NCBI RefSeq assembly: GCF_004348345.1
Contig: NZ_SMJZ01000045.1
Coordinates: 1 to 47,269, forward strand
DNA: 47,269 nucleotides
Source: Nonomuraea longispora
GTDB lineage: Bacteria; Actinomycetota; Actinomycetes; Streptosporangiales; Streptosporangiaceae
Direction: 5' to 3'
Part shown: piece after piece, positions 11,829 through 21,211 of the stretch
Layout of the letters: each line of letters opens with the position of its first letter
Numbering within the stretch: the first letter of the stretch is position 1
The notes under the pieces: model-generated
Database searches by the model: none
Told to the model about the DNA's origin: nothing
What the model saw: the letters and a program-made list of their open reading frames with translations, nothing else
Made by a program: the position numbers and the translations under genes

Positions 11829-13322
11829 ATGACTGTGACCCAGGAGAGCGCCCGCACCTACGAAGTGCGCACATATGGGTGCCAGATGAACGTCCACGAC
11901 TCCGAACGGCTCTCCGGCCTGCTGGAGGACGCCGGCTACGTGCCAGCCCCCGACGGCGAGACCGCCGACGTGGTCGTGTTCAACACGTGTGCCGTGCGGG
12001 AGAACGCCGACAACCGCCTCTACGGCAACCTCGGCCACCTGCGCCCGGCCAAGGTGAGCAATCCACGCATGCAGATCGCCGTGGGCGGCTGCCTGGCGCA
12101 GAAGGACCAGGGCGAGATCGTCCGCAAGGCGCCATGGGTCGACGTGGTCTTCGGCACCCACAACATCGGCTCGCTGCCGGTGCTGCTGGAGCGCGCCCGC
12201 ATCGAGGGCGAGGCGCAGGTCGAGCTGAAGGAGTCGCTCGAGGTCTTCCCCTCGACGCTGCCCACCAGGCGCGAGTCCGCCTACGCCGCCTGGGTGGCCG
12301 TCTCGGTCGGCTGCAACAACACGTGCACGTTCTGCATCGTCCCCTCCCTGCGCGGCAAGGAGAAGGACCGCCGGCCGGGCGAGGTCCTGGCCGAGGTCGA
12401 GACCCTCGTCGGCCAGGGCGTGCTCGAGGTCACCCTGCTGGGCCAGAACGTCAACACCTACGGCGTGGAGTTCGGCGACCGGCTGGCCTTCGGCAAGCTG
12501 CTGCGCTCGTGCGGCTCGATCGAGGGCCTCGAACGGGTCCGCTTCACCTCGCCCCACCCCGCCGCGTTCACCGACGACGTGATCGCCGCCATGGCCGAGA
12601 CGCCCAACGTCATGCACCAGCTGCACATGCCGCTGCAGTCGGGCTCCGACCGGGTGCTGCGCGCGATGCGCCGCTCCTACCGCGCCGAGCGCTACCTCGG
12701 CATCATCGAACGCGTGCGCGCCGCCATGCCCGACGCGGCCATCTCGACCGACATCATCGTCGGCTTCCCCGGCGAGACCGAGGAGGACTTCCAGGGCACG
12801 CTCGACGTGGTCAGGCAGAGCCGCTTCGCCAACGCCTTCACCTTCCAATACTCCATCCGCCCCGGCACGCCCGCGGCGACCATGGACGACCAGATCCCCA
12901 AGGAGGTCGTCCAGGAGCGCTACGAGCGCCTGGTGGCCCTCCAGGAGGAGGTCTCGTGGGAGGAGAACAAGAAGCAGGTGGGGCGGACACTCGAAGTGCT
13001 GGTCGCCGAGGGTGAGGGCCGCAAGGACGACGCCACCCGCCGGCTGTCCGGCCGCGCGCCCGACAACCGGCTCGTGCACTTCGCCGCGGGTTCGGAGACT
13101 CCGCGGCCGGGTGACATGGTGACGGTCGAGGTGACGTACGCCGCGCCGCACCACCTGGTGGCCGACGGGCCCGTGCGCGAGGTCAGGCGCACCCGGGCGG
13201 GCGACGCCTGGGAGTCCCGCCAGGCCGGTCCTTCGACGGGCCCGGGGGTGCTGCTCGGCATGCCCACCCGCGGCCGCCCCGCCCCCCTTCCCGCGCCGTC
13301 GGACACCTGCTCCGCCCGCTGA
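11829..13322 (+). CDS. miaB: tRNA-2-methylthio-N6-dimethylallyladenosine synthase MiaB
   Basis: Radical-SAM methylthiotransferase that modifies i6A37 of tRNAs, the step after MiaA (encoded at 17073). The 497-aa protein has three parts. An N-terminal UPF0004 domain carries auxiliary-cluster cysteines in YGCQMN (Cys18), NTCAVREN and GGCLAQK. The radical-SAM motif is Cys162-x3-Cys166-x2-Cys169 ([13 protein letters not shown]). A TRAM domain covers about residues 385-450. A Pro/Gly-rich tail of some 45 residues is extra. The ATG at 11829 gives the family N-terminus; upstream in-frame codons to 11757 run into the promoter. The Shine-Dalgarno is weak (ctgga), and a TACCCT -10 ends 10 nt upstream. 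Confidence 0.96.
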   Translation: MTVTQESARTYEVRTYGCQMNVHDSERLSGLLEDAGYVPAPDGETADVVVFNTCAVRENADNRLYGNLGHLRPAKVSNPRMQIAVGGCLAQKDQGEIVRKAPWVDVVFGTHNIGSLPVLLERARIEGEAQVELKESLEVFPSTLPTRRESAYAAWVAVSVGCNNTCTFCIVPSLRGKEKDRRPGEVLAEVETLVGQGVLEVTLLGQNVNTYGVEFGDRLAFGKLLRSCGSIEGLERVRFTSPHPAAFTDDVIAAMAETPNVMHQLHMPLQSGSDRVLRAMRRSYRAERYLGIIERVRAAMPDAAISTDIIVGFPGETEEDFQGTLDVVRQSRFANAFTFQYSIRPGTPAATMDDQIPKEVVQERYERLVALQEEVSWEENKKQVGRTLEVLVAEGEGRKDDATRRLSGRAPDNRLVHFAAGSETPRPGDMVTVEVTYAAPHHLVADGPVREVRRTRAGDAWESRQAGPSTGPGVLLGMPTRGRPAPLPAPSDTCSAR

Positions 13323-13345
13323 CCCGGGCGTCGCCCATTCCCGGC

Positions 13346-13376
13346 CCGCCGCTGCCAGTGTCCCGAGGCGCGGCGG
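13346..13376. terminator. Weak hairpin between miaB and the convergent gene
   Basis: CCGCCGC pairs with GCGGCGG over a 17-nt loop in the 93-bp gap between two convergent genes. The position fits a bidirectional terminator; the structure is modest. Confidence 0.3.
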
Positions 13377-13415
13377 TTCCCTCCTGCGGTGCCGGGCGTG
13401 AAGCGGCCGGGACTG

Positions 13416-14153
13416 TCAGCGGGTGAGGCGGTCGAGGTAGCTGTAGCAGGGTCGGCGGCGGAAGTCGTGGAAGGTGGCGCAGGGGTCTATGCCGTGCGCC
13501 GGTGGTTCCGGGGCGACCGTGCGTGTGGTCGGCGCGGGCGCGGGGTCGCGCGAGGGCGGCTGAGGGGGTGGTTGCGGTGAGGGGGAGCCCTCGGAGCGGG
13601 GCGCCGCCGACCGTGCCTGGACAGGCGTCAGGGGAGCCGCCGACCGGTCGCGGAAGGGCGACGTGGGAGCGGCCGTACGCCCGGGGAGCGGCGCCGGCGG
13701 ACCCAAGGAGGCGGGCGAGCCGGTGGCCGGTGACGGACGAGCGGGTTCGGGCGTGCCCCAGGGCGGGGTTCCCGTGATGGCCCAGGGCGGCGGTACGGGC
13801 TGGATCCACGGCGGTGACAGGGGCCCCATCGCGGCGTCGGCGGTCCGCGCCGACGGTGGCTGGAACGTTCCAGGAAAAGGTGTGGTCGTTGTCGCTCCTT
13901 GTGCCGCATTCGACGCCCAGAGTGGCGGAGGAGGCGTTATCGATCTTGGGATGTGCGGGGATTCCCGATCGAATTCGGCGGAGCTTTGCGGGGACGGTTC
14001 GGGCGACCTGGTGAATGCCAGGAAAATGCCGAGGGTCGCGGTGACGAGTACCCCGGCGGCTCCGGCCAGGGGTGCCAGGCGGGCGCGGCTACCTGGCCTT
14101 ATGGATCTAAGGGGGGACAAGTCGTAATTCCTTCGTGATTGTTCTGCGAGCAT
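13416..14153 (-). CDS. Membrane-anchored proline-rich protein of unknown function
   Basis: About 245 aa with no recognised family. A short basic N-terminus is followed by one hydrophobic helix near residues 30-50 (LAGAAGVLVTATLGIFLAF). A long extracytoplasmic Pro/Ser/Ala-rich stretch holds repeated PPW motifs (SPPWIQPVPPPWAITGTPPWG). The C-terminal tail has two cysteines: GIDPCATFHDFRRRPCYSYLDRL. The tail is the only part that looks folded and could form a disulfide. Start: ATG at 14153 (MLAEQSRRN) or 14180 (MDHTSRN); neither has a good ribosome-binding site. It is divergent from the next small membrane protein across about 80 bp, so the two may work together at the cell surface. Confidence 0.6.
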   Translation of the reverse strand: MLAEQSRRNYDLSPLRSIRPGSRARLAPLAGAAGVLVTATLGIFLAFTRSPEPSPQSSAEFDRESPHIPRSITPPPPLWASNAAQGATTTTPFPGTFQPPSARTADAAMGPLSPPWIQPVPPPWAITGTPPWGTPEPARPSPATGSPASLGPPAPLPGRTAAPTSPFRDRSAAPLTPVQARSAAPRSEGSPSPQPPPQPPSRDPAPAPTTRTVAPEPPAHGIDPCATFHDFRRRPCYSYLDRLTR

Positions 14154-14234
14154 TCCGGTGTTGCGGCTAGTGTGGTCCATCACCCGCGGAAGCCGGTGAG
14201 CTTTCCCGATACGACCGCAGGGAGCTGCAACACC

Positions 14235-14792
14235 ATGCAAGGTTCGCGCGAGCCGGATCATCAGGAGATCCTGTCCGGGCCTGGGGACACCCGTTCGTCT
14301 TCGAGGAATGGGCCCTCGGGGCACAAGCCCTCGAAGAACAGCAAGAAGATCGCCATCATCGCCGCCGCGGCGGCGCTCGGTTTCGTGGCGGCGGCCGGTG
14401 GCGGCTACCTGCTGGCAGGAAACCCCGCCGATCCCGCGCAGCCCGGAGGCGCTCAGCCCGTGCCGTCGCAGAGCGCCGGCGGCGACCAGGAGCTCCAGGG
14501 CGACGACGACGCCGCCATGGGCGACGCCAAGACCGACGCCCCTGACGACAACCTGCCGACCGGCGACGACGACGGCAGCATGGGCGACGTCGCGACCGAC
14601 GGCGACGGTGGCCCCGGCAACGAGGACACAGGCACGACCGGCCGCAACCCCTCCGACGGCGCCAAGCAGACCAACTCCGGCAAGAAGCCCGCGACGACCT
14701 CCCCCAGCAAGCCCCCGCAGGACGAGGGCGACACCCCGGCGGACGGCCCGGCTGGCCTGGTCAACGGCCAATGCGCCAAGGGCGGCTGCTGA
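14235..14792 (+). CDS. Single-pass membrane protein with acidic Gly/Asp-rich extracellular part
   Basis: 185 aa, no known domain. The cytoplasmic N-terminus is hydrophilic (SREPDHQEILSGPGD, then the basic HKPSKNSKKI). A membrane helix lies at about residues 39-56 (IAIIAAAAALGFVAAAGG). The rest is low-complexity and rich in Asp, Gly, Pro, Ser and Thr, with repeated units such as DDDAAMGDAKTDAPDDN / DDDGSMGDVATDGDG. It ends in NGQCAKGGC with two cysteines. The ATG at 14235 has GGGAG about 9 nt upstream. It is divergent from the proline-rich membrane protein; both carry cysteine pairs at the C-terminus. Confidence 0.65.
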   Translation: MQGSREPDHQEILSGPGDTRSSSRNGPSGHKPSKNSKKIAIIAAAAALGFVAAAGGGYLLAGNPADPAQPGGAQPVPSQSAGGDQELQGDDDAAMGDAKTDAPDDNLPTGDDDGSMGDVATDGDGGPGNEDTGTTGRNPSDGAKQTNSGKKPATTSPSKPPQDEGDTPADGPAGLVNGQCAKGGC

Positions 14793-14890
14793 GGAAGTCC
14801 AGAGGCCCTTCGCCCCGGGTGAAGTGGTTTGCCGTAATTGGCCGGTGTTGGACCTTCGGGGATGGCTGAGCGCTCCGTAAGGTCGCCCGC

Positions 14891-15631
14891 ATGACGAGTG
14901 ACAAGGCGGCCGCGCTACGAGCCCTGCACGTGCCGGGAACCCCTCTGGTCCTGCCCAACGTCTGGGACGCGGCCTCGGCGCGCGCCGTACAGGAAACCGG
15001 TTTTCCCGCGGTCGCGACAGGCAGCGCCGCCGTCTCCCGCGTGCTGGGCTACGAGGACGGCGAGGGCGCCCCGCCCGGCGAGATGATGGCGGCGGTGACG
15101 CGCGTGGCCAGGGCGGTCGACGTTCCCGTCACCGCGGACGTCGAACGCGGTTACGGGCTCGGCGCCGCCGCCCTCGCCGAGGCGCTGGCGGATGCCGGAG
15201 CCGTCGGGTGCAACCTGGAGGACTCCGTCCCCGGCACCGGCGAGATGGTGCAGACCGGCGTCCAGGCGGACTTCCTCGCCGAGGTACGCGCCGCCGCCGG
15301 GCCGGGCCTGGTGATCAACGCCAGGATCGACCTCTACCTGCACGGACGCGCCGACCGCGCCGCGGCCGTCGAGCGCGGGCGGCGCTACTTGGAGGCGGGA
15401 GCCGACTGCGTCTACCCCATCGACCTGACCGACGAGGAGGAGATCCGGGCGCTGGCGGGCGAACTGGGCGGGATGGTCAACATCCTGTTCCAGCCGGGAG
15501 CGCCTTCTCTGCCGCGCCTGGCCGAGCTGGGGGTGGCCAGGATCAGCTTCGGGGCCGGGTTGCACCGCGCGTCCGATGCCTACGCGCGCGGCTTGTTCGC
15601 GAAGGTCAGGCAGGGCCGCAGCCCTTACTGA
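14891..15631 (+). CDS. Isocitrate lyase/PEP mutase family enzyme
   Basis: 246-aa TIM-barrel enzyme of the phosphoenolpyruvate mutase/isocitrate lyase superfamily. Family motifs are [39 protein letters not shown] (metal-binding Asp), [10 protein letters not shown] and [11 protein letters not shown]. Members cleave or form C-C or C-P bonds next to a carboxylate (for example 2-methylisocitrate or oxaloacetate). The specific reaction cannot be assigned because the long catalytic loop of true isocitrate lyases is absent. There is no Shine-Dalgarno; a -10-like TAAGGT (14878-14883) ends 7 nt before the ATG, so translation may be leaderless. The stop overlaps the convergent rnz stop region by 7 bp. 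Confidence 0.88.
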   Translation: MTSDKAAALRALHVPGTPLVLPNVWDAASARAVQETGFPAVATGSAAVSRVLGYEDGEGAPPGEMMAAVTRVARAVDVPVTADVERGYGLGAAALAEALADAGAVGCNLEDSVPGTGEMVQTGVQADFLAEVRAAAGPGLVINARIDLYLHGRADRAAAVERGRRYLEAGADCVYPIDLTDEEEIRALAGELGGMVNILFQPGAPSLPRLAELGVARISFGAGLHRASDAYARGLFAKVRQGRSPY

Positions 15632-16524
15632 CGGCGGCGCGGCACGGGGACCTTCATCAGGTCGCGGGCGAGCACCACCTCGCCGCCGAAGCTGCGCCGC
15701 ACCTCGGAGGTGAACGACGGCTCCGCGGCGAATCCGTACCGTTCGGAGAAGTGCGTGAGCACCAGCCTGCGCACGCCCGCGTCCGCAGCCACGACCCCCG
15801 CCTCGTACGCCGTCAGATGCCCGTACTCCTTGGCCAGCGCGCTCTCCGACGACAGGAACGTCGACTCGATCACCAGCAGGTCGACCCCCGACGCCAGCTC
15901 GAAGACGGCGTCGCAGAGCCGGGTGTCCATCACGAAGGCCACGCTCTGCCCCGGCCTGGGCTCGCTGCACTGGTCGAGCGTGACGCCGCGTACGGAGCCC
16001 GTGCGCTGCAGCTCGCTCACCTCGGGGCCGCGGATGCCGTGGGCGGCCAGCCGGTCGGGCAGCATGCGGCGGCCGTCCGGCTCCTGGAGGCGGTAGCCGT
16101 AGGACTCGATTGGGTGGGACAGGCGGCGGGCGCTCAGCGGGCCGACGCCGGCGGTGTCGCCGTCGAGGGGATGTTCGGAGATGACGGACGTGTCGGCGAA
16201 CACGGCGGAGTGGCGGAGCCTGCGCCAGTAGGGCTCGCCTGAGCCCGGGAACAGCGCCCGTACCGGATGCCTGACCCTGTCGCGGGCGATGCGCTGGACC
16301 ACGCCGGGCACGCCGAGGCAGTGGTCGCCGTGGAAGTGCGTGAGGCAGAGCCAGTGCACGTCGTGGGCGCTGACGCCGGCGAGCAACATCTGCCGCTGCG
16401 TGCCCTCGCCCGGGTCGAACAGGAAGCCCTGACCGTCCCAGCGCAGAAGGTAGCCATTGTGGTTACGGTGTCGGGTAGGGACCGCGCTGGAGGTGCCCAG
16501 CACCACGAGCTCACGTGAGGACAT
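15625..16524 (-). CDS. rnz: Ribonuclease Z
   Basis: Metallo-beta-lactamase-fold endonuclease that trims tRNA 3' ends lacking an encoded CCA, 299 aa. The zinc motif is THFHGDH (His63, His65, Asp67, His68). Further ligands are expected in FVMDTR and LTHFSERY, and the start [22 protein letters not shown] is typical of the family. Start: ATG at 16524, which overlaps the ATG of the divergent alkyltransferase gene (the two codons share CATG at 16522-16525). An upstream in-frame start at 16599 would lie inside that gene and adds residues not seen in the family. Ribosome binding is weak (GGCGGG). Confidence 0.93.
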   Translation of the reverse strand: MSSRELVVLGTSSAVPTRHRNHNGYLLRWDGQGFLFDPGEGTQRQMLLAGVSAHDVHWLCLTHFHGDHCLGVPGVVQRIARDRVRHPVRALFPGSGEPYWRRLRHSAVFADTSVISEHPLDGDTAGVGPLSARRLSHPIESYGYRLQEPDGRRMLPDRLAAHGIRGPEVSELQRTGSVRGVTLDQCSEPRPGQSVAFVMDTRLCDAVFELASGVDLLVIESTFLSSESALAKEYGHLTAYEAGVVAADAGVRRLVLTHFSERYGFAAEPSFTSEVRRSFGGEVVLARDLMKVPVPRRRQ

Positions 16525-16525
16525 G

Positions 16526-17059
16526 ATGCCCGCCGCCGCAGAGACCGCCGCCTTCGCCGAGGTGCCGACGCCCGTCGGCCCGTTCGTGCTGGCCGTCACC
16601 GAAACCGGCCTCGCGGCATCGGGGTGGGCGTCGGCGCACGGGTCGCGTGCCCGCCTGGCCGAGCGGCTCGGCCTGCCAGAGGTTCATGATGCGGATCGTA
16701 CGGCCTTCGCGGTCGCGGAGCTGAACGCCTATTTCGCCGGAGACCTGAAGGTCTTCGTGACGCCGATCGACTGGCGTCTGATGTCCGGCTCGCGGCTGCG
16801 GGTGCTCCAGGCCCTCCACCAGGTCCCGTACGGCACCGCCGTCACCTACGGCGAGCTGGCCGCCCGCAGCGGCTCCAGCGTGCCTGCCCGCGGCATCGGC
16901 TCGATCATGGGTTCCAACCCCATCCCGATCTTCGTGCCCTGCCACCGGGTGGTCGCGGGCAGCGGCCTGGGCGGTTTCAGCGGCGGCGAGGGCGTGGAGA
17001 CCAAGCGCCGGCTGCTGACCCACGAGGGTTATCTGCAACCGACGCTGCTCGACCTCTAG
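16526..17059 (+). CDS. ogt: Methylated-DNA--protein-cysteine S-methyltransferase
   Basis: Suicide alkyltransferase repairing O6-alkylguanine, 177 aa. The C-terminal domain is complete. It has [17 protein letters not shown], the DNA-recognition helix region [17 protein letters not shown], the active-site VPCHRVV and the C-terminal [22 protein letters not shown]. The N-terminal domain (from [15 protein letters not shown]) is also present. The ATG at 16526 is five nt from TGAGG; the ATG at 16523 is also possible and overlaps the rnz start codon on the other strand. The gene ends 13 bp before miaA. The family is certain; the symbol ogt is used by analogy. Confidence 0.9.
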   Translation: MPAAAETAAFAEVPTPVGPFVLAVTETGLAASGWASAHGSRARLAERLGLPEVHDADRTAFAVAELNAYFAGDLKVFVTPIDWRLMSGSRLRVLQALHQVPYGTAVTYGELAARSGSSVPARGIGSIMGSNPIPIFVPCHRVVAGSGLGGFSGGEGVETKRRLLTHEGYLQPTLLDL

Positions 17060-17072
17060 CAGACTGGTCAGT

Positions 17073-17978
17073 GTGAACCAGCAGCCCGTCATCGCCGTCG
17101 TCGGCCCCACCGCGGCGGGGAAGTCCGATCTCGCCGTCGATCTCGCCCTCCGGCTGACGGGCGAGTGCGTCAACGCCGACTCCATGCAGCTCTACCGGGG
17201 GATGGACATCGGCACGGCCAAGCTCACCCCGGCCGAGCGGCGGGGGGTTCCCCACCACCTGCTCGACGTCTGGGACGTCACGGTCACGGCCAGCGTGGCC
17301 GAATACCAGAAGCTGGCCAGGGCCGTCTTCGACGCCGTGGACGTGCCCGTCCTGGTCGGCGGCAGCGGGCTCTACGTGCGGGCGGCCATCGACGAGCTGG
17401 AGTTCCCCGGCACCGACCCGGAGATCAGGGCGAGGCTGGAGGCGGAGCTGGCCGAGCGCGGCCCCGCCCCGCTGTACGAGCGGCTGCGCGGGCTGGACCC
17501 GCCCGCCGCGGAGGCCATTCTGCCCAGCAACGGCCGCCGCATCGTCCGCGCCCTTGAGGTGATCGAACATTCCGGGCGTCCGTTCTCGGCCACGATGCCC
17601 TCCTACGAGGCGGTCTACCCGAGCGTGCAGATCGGCATCGAGGTGCCGAGGCCCGTGCTGGACGAGCGGATCGCGGTCAGGGTCGAGCGCATGTGGCGGG
17701 CGGGCCTGGTGGACGAGGTGCGGGAGCTGCTGGGGAAGGGCCTGGCGGAGGGCCGTACGGCGAGCCGCGCCCTCGGCTACGCCCAGGTCGTCCGCTTCCT
17801 GGAGGGGGAGTGGAGCGAGGAGCAGGCGATCGCCGAGACGGTCAGGCTGACCAGGCGCTTCGCCCGCCGTCAGGAGTCGTGGTTCCGCCGTGATCCGCGG
17901 GTGTGCTGGCTGCCCTACGACGCCCCCGACCTGTTGGAGCGATCCCTCGATCGGATCGCCGCGAGCCGGTGTGCATAA
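17073..17978 (+). CDS. miaA: tRNA dimethylallyltransferase MiaA
   Basis: Transfers a dimethylallyl group to N6 of A37 in tRNAs reading UNN codons; its product is the substrate of MiaB (encoded at 11829). 301 aa with P-loop GPTAAGKS near the N-terminus, NADSMQLYRGMDIGTAKLT, LVGGSGLYVRAAIDEL and NGRRIVRALEVIEHSGRP, and the C-terminal RRFARRQESWFRRD. The start is GTG at 17073 without a Shine-Dalgarno; CAGACT (17060-17065) could be a -10 element placing the transcript start at the GTG. dapF follows after 9 bp, a pairing common in actinobacteria. Confidence 0.96.
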   Translation: MNQQPVIAVVGPTAAGKSDLAVDLALRLTGECVNADSMQLYRGMDIGTAKLTPAERRGVPHHLLDVWDVTVTASVAEYQKLARAVFDAVDVPVLVGGSGLYVRAAIDELEFPGTDPEIRARLEAELAERGPAPLYERLRGLDPPAAEAILPSNGRRIVRALEVIEHSGRPFSATMPSYEAVYPSVQIGIEVPRPVLDERIAVRVERMWRAGLVDEVRELLGKGLAEGRTASRALGYAQVVRFLEGEWSEEQAIAETVRLTRRFARRQESWFRRDPRVCWLPYDAPDLLERSLDRIAASRCA

Positions 17979-17987
17979 ACTCCTAGA

Positions 17988-18800
17988 ATGCGCTTTCTCA
18001 AGGGGCACGGCACCGAGAACGACTTCGTCATCCTGCCTGATCCCGACGGCGAGCTGGACGTCTCCGCCTCGCTCGTCGCGAAGATCTGCGACAGGAGGAC
18101 AGGCATCGGGGCCGACGGTGTGCTGAGGGTCGCGCGCACCAAGCAGAGCCACGAGGTGGCCGAGCAGGCGTCGGCGGCGGAATGGTTCATGGACTACCGC
18201 AACGCGGACGGCAGCGTCGCGGAGATGTGCGGCAACGGCGTGCGCGTGTTCGTCCGCTATCTGATCGACGCCGGGCTGGTGCAGCAGCCGGAGTTGGCGG
18301 TGGCCACCCGGGGCGGCCTGCGCAAGGTCCGCGTCGAGCCGGACGGCGACATCACGGTCGACATGGGACGGCCCGTCATTCACGGCGAGAGCGTGGCGAC
18401 CGTCGGCTCCCACGAGTACACCGGCCTGTACGTCGACATGGGCAACCCGCACCTGGCCTGCGCCATCGGCGACCCCGTGGTTCAGCTCGACCTCACGCAC
18501 CAGCCCGGTTTCGACACGGGGGTCTTCCCCGGTGGCGTCAACATCGAGCTGTTCAACCCGGTGGGCACCAGCCGCGCGGTCATGCGCGTCTTCGAGCGCG
18601 GCTCGGGCGAGACCCGCTCGTGCGGCACCGGCGCGGTGGCCACGGCCGTCGCCGCCGCGAACCTGTCGGGCGACAGCACGGGCACCTGGACGATCGAGGT
18701 GGTCGGCGGCACGCTGACGGTGACCCTCGACGAGGACACCAGCTACCTGTCGGGTCCCGCGGTCATCGTGGCGAGCGGCGAGCTGATGCTGTCGGACTGA
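17988..18800 (+). CDS. dapF: Diaminopimelate epimerase
   Basis: Interconverts LL- and meso-diaminopimelate for lysine and peptidoglycan synthesis, 270 aa. The two catalytic cysteines are present: Cys81 in EMCGNGVRVF and Cys212 in RSCGTGAVA. The family start MRFLKGHGTENDFVIL is intact and gives the ATG at 17988. It lies 9 bp after miaA and is probably co-transcribed with it; a TAAACT hexamer across the miaA stop could also serve as a -10 for a leaderless dapF message. Confidence 0.97.
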   Translation: MRFLKGHGTENDFVILPDPDGELDVSASLVAKICDRRTGIGADGVLRVARTKQSHEVAEQASAAEWFMDYRNADGSVAEMCGNGVRVFVRYLIDAGLVQQPELAVATRGGLRKVRVEPDGDITVDMGRPVIHGESVATVGSHEYTGLYVDMGNPHLACAIGDPVVQLDLTHQPGFDTGVFPGGVNIELFNPVGTSRAVMRVFERGSGETRSCGTGAVATAVAAANLSGDSTGTWTIEVVGGTLTVTLDEDTSYLSGPAVIVASGELMLSD

Positions 18801-18900
18801 ACGGCGCGGGCCTTTTCGGTCCTCGGTGACGGCGAATCGGACGTGCTGATGGGGCTTCCGCGTTTTGGGCACGCTCGTTGACCTGGCAGACTGGCTGCCC

Positions 18901-21177
18901 ATGGACGTGGACATCTGGGCCTGGGTCGGCGATACCCAGCAGCAGCTTTCCGAGGCGGGCAACGTTGGCCTCGCCATGGCGCTGGGAGACCTTCCCGCAC
19001 AGGCCTATGAGGGCCGTTACCCGCAGCTCGACGTCATGGCTCCGGCCATCGCGCAGCAGGCCGAGGCCCTGGAGCTGCCCTGGCTCGAGTTCTACGCCCG
19101 CTACTGGCACCTGATCGGCCGCATCGGCGACCGTGCTCAGGGCGCGGTCGCGCTCGACGACGCGCAGCAGCTGAGGGAGTTCGCTCAGCGGGAAGACGTA
19201 CGCGAGTGCCCCGCCGCTCCTGCGGCGGTCGAGGCGATGGCCATCGCGTGGGCCAACGCCGACGGCCCCGGCCACGCGGCCGAGCGGCTCGAACTGCTGG
19301 GCGCGCACATCGAGGCGCTGACCCCGGAGAAGCCCGCCTTCACCGGGCTCGTCACGCAATATGTCGCCGCGCTGATCGACGCGGGCCGGCCCAGCGAGGC
19401 CGTGACCTACGCCGAGTCTGCCGTCGAGCGGCTGCGGGTCGCCGGTCGCGAGTCGAGCTGGGAGCTCGGCGCCGAGGGCGCCCGCGCGCTGCTCGCCGCC
19501 GGCCGGGCCGAGGACGCGCTGCAGGCGTTGCAGGCCGCGGCGGGCTTCGACGCGGACGACCCGGTGGCCAAGGAGCACCGCGACGGCGTGCGCAGGGCGC
19601 TGGTCCTGGCCACGCTCGGCCGCATCGCCGAGGCCGTCGACGCGCTGCCCGACCTCGACGTGGTGGGCGAGCACCCGCGGGTGTTCGTCGAGTGGTCGCA
19701 GACCGTCAGCAAGCTGGCCGGCTCCGCCCAGATCACCAACACCTGGCAGCTGGGCCGTGTGCTGCGCCAGTGGATCGACTACTTCGGCATGATGGGCGGC
19801 TACCGCGCCCGCGTCGAGCTCGCACTGGTCGCGGGCGAGCTGGCCATCGGCAGGCAGGGCGTCTGGCAGGCCGGGCTGCTGGCCGACCTCGCCGAGTCGG
19901 GGCTGCCCGAGCTGCGCGACACCGAAGGGCTCGCCGAGCGCATCGCCGCCCTGCGCGCCACCGCCGACGCCACGGACGAGCCCGAGCCGCCCGGCCCGCT
20001 GGAGGAGCGGGTCGGCCTCTTCGACGCCGCCGACGGCTTCAACGCCGACCCGGAGAGGTGGGTCGGCTGGCTCGCCCCGCTGTCCGGGCGCGACATCGAG
20101 GCCACCCGCCGCCACACGACCACGGCCGGTTTTCTGGGCTACCCCGCGACCGGCGCCGACATCTACTGGAAGATGCTGGTCGACTCCGGCGACATCGCCA
20201 CCGCCGAGGCCGACGACGTGGCCTACCTCACCACGCTGCTCATCGAGGCCCGCCAGGACGAGCGGCTGGAGCAGATGGCCGCGATGTTGCCGCACGACGC
20301 CCAATACCTCGCGCTGGCCAGGCTGCACAGCGCCCGCGAGCGCTGGCCCGAGACTCTGGAGGCGGCCGAGCACGCCGTGGCGGCCGGCGCCGGGCTGGAG
20401 GCCCGCCGCCTGTTGTCGGGCGCGGCCCAGCAGCTCGACCAGAACGCCAGGGCGGCGGGGGTGCTCCACGACGTGCTCGACGAACTCGTCGAGGAAGACG
20501 TCTGGCGCATGATCGTGATGGCCACCGCCGCCGAGGACTGGGAGATCGTGCGCAAGGGCGCGGCCAAGATCGGCATGCCGATCAAGTCCACGGAGGGCCC
20601 GATCGAGGAGGAGATGGGCCTCATCAGGGTCATCCTGCCCGCCCCCGACGGCGGCCAGCGCCAGGTGCTGTCGATCCGCACCGGTCCGGCCACCGCCAGG
20701 CTGGCGCTGCCGCAGCCGCGCGGCATGGAATACAATGCCGGCGACCTGGTGATCTTCGACCCGCAGCTGCTGGAGCCGGTGCCGGAGGACCCCGAGGAGC
20801 AGCAGAACTTCGTGCCGCCCTTCGCCGCGGTCAGCATTCTGCGGCCCGGCGGCTACACCAGCTACTTCTTCGACGGCGCCGCGCCCAGCGAGGAGGACTG
20901 GGCGGAGTTCACCGAGGTCATGGCCGAGCGCGGCTGGCCGATGTGGGTCTACAGCGACGAGAACTACACCGTCTCCCACCCGTCCTCGGGTGAGCGGCTG
21001 CCCGGCGTGTTCGGCTGGGTCGCGGTGCCGCCCGACGTGTCGCCCAACGAGGTCGACGCCCTGCTCGACGACGCCACCGAGCGGTGGGTGCACCCGCTGG
21101 CCTGGCTCGACCTGGCCCGCGAGCTCGACGTCGAGGTCGAGCGGCACGAGCGCATCGTCAAGGAATACGGGCTGTAG
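18901..21177 (+). CDS. Large helical-repeat (TPR-like) protein of unknown function
   Basis: 758 aa, cytoplasmic, no signal peptide or membrane segment. Ala/Leu/Glu-rich amphipathic helices fill most of the first 550 residues and resemble tetratricopeptide-type repeats (for example GRPSEAVTYAESAVERLRVAG, AGRAEDALQALQAAAGF, ARERWPETLEAAEHAVAAG). The C-terminal 200 residues are different, with beta-rich, aromatic segments (AVSILRPGGYTSYFFDGAAPSEEDWAEF, GVFGWVAVPPDVSPNEVDALLDDA). Start: ATG at 18901 (MDVDIWAWVG); a TTG at 18865 would extend it by 12 residues. CAGACT at 18887-18892 could be a -10, making the ATG leaderless. It probably acts as a scaffold or binding protein; partner unknown. Confidence 0.75.
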   Translation: MDVDIWAWVGDTQQQLSEAGNVGLAMALGDLPAQAYEGRYPQLDVMAPAIAQQAEALELPWLEFYARYWHLIGRIGDRAQGAVALDDAQQLREFAQREDVRECPAAPAAVEAMAIAWANADGPGHAAERLELLGAHIEALTPEKPAFTGLVTQYVAALIDAGRPSEAVTYAESAVERLRVAGRESSWELGAEGARALLAAGRAEDALQALQAAAGFDADDPVAKEHRDGVRRALVLATLGRIAEAVDALPDLDVVGEHPRVFVEWSQTVSKLAGSAQITNTWQLGRVLRQWIDYFGMMGGYRARVELALVAGELAIGRQGVWQAGLLADLAESGLPELRDTEGLAERIAALRATADATDEPEPPGPLEERVGLFDAADGFNADPERWVGWLAPLSGRDIEATRRHTTTAGFLGYPATGADIYWKMLVDSGDIATAEADDVAYLTTLLIEARQDERLEQMAAMLPHDAQYLALARLHSARERWPETLEAAEHAVAAGAGLEARRLLSGAAQQLDQNARAAGVLHDVLDELVEEDVWRMIVMATAAEDWEIVRKGAAKIGMPIKSTEGPIEEEMGLIRVILPAPDGGQRQVLSIRTGPATARLALPQPRGMEYNAGDLVIFDPQLLEPVPEDPEEQQNFVPPFAAVSILRPGGYTSYFFDGAAPSEEDWAEFTEVMAERGWPMWVYSDENYTVSHPSSGERLPGVFGWVAVPPDVSPNEVDALLDDATERWVHPLAWLDLARELDVEVERHERIVKEYGL

Positions 21178-21211
21178 GGCCTGGGGGCCACCGGAAGGAC
21201 GAGGGATCGAC

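Noticed and set aside
13416..14771. Full 451-codon minus-strand frame as one protein
   Set aside because: Its first 200 codons lie antisense to the Asp/Gly-rich membrane protein gene; the membrane helix and Pro-rich part start near 14153.
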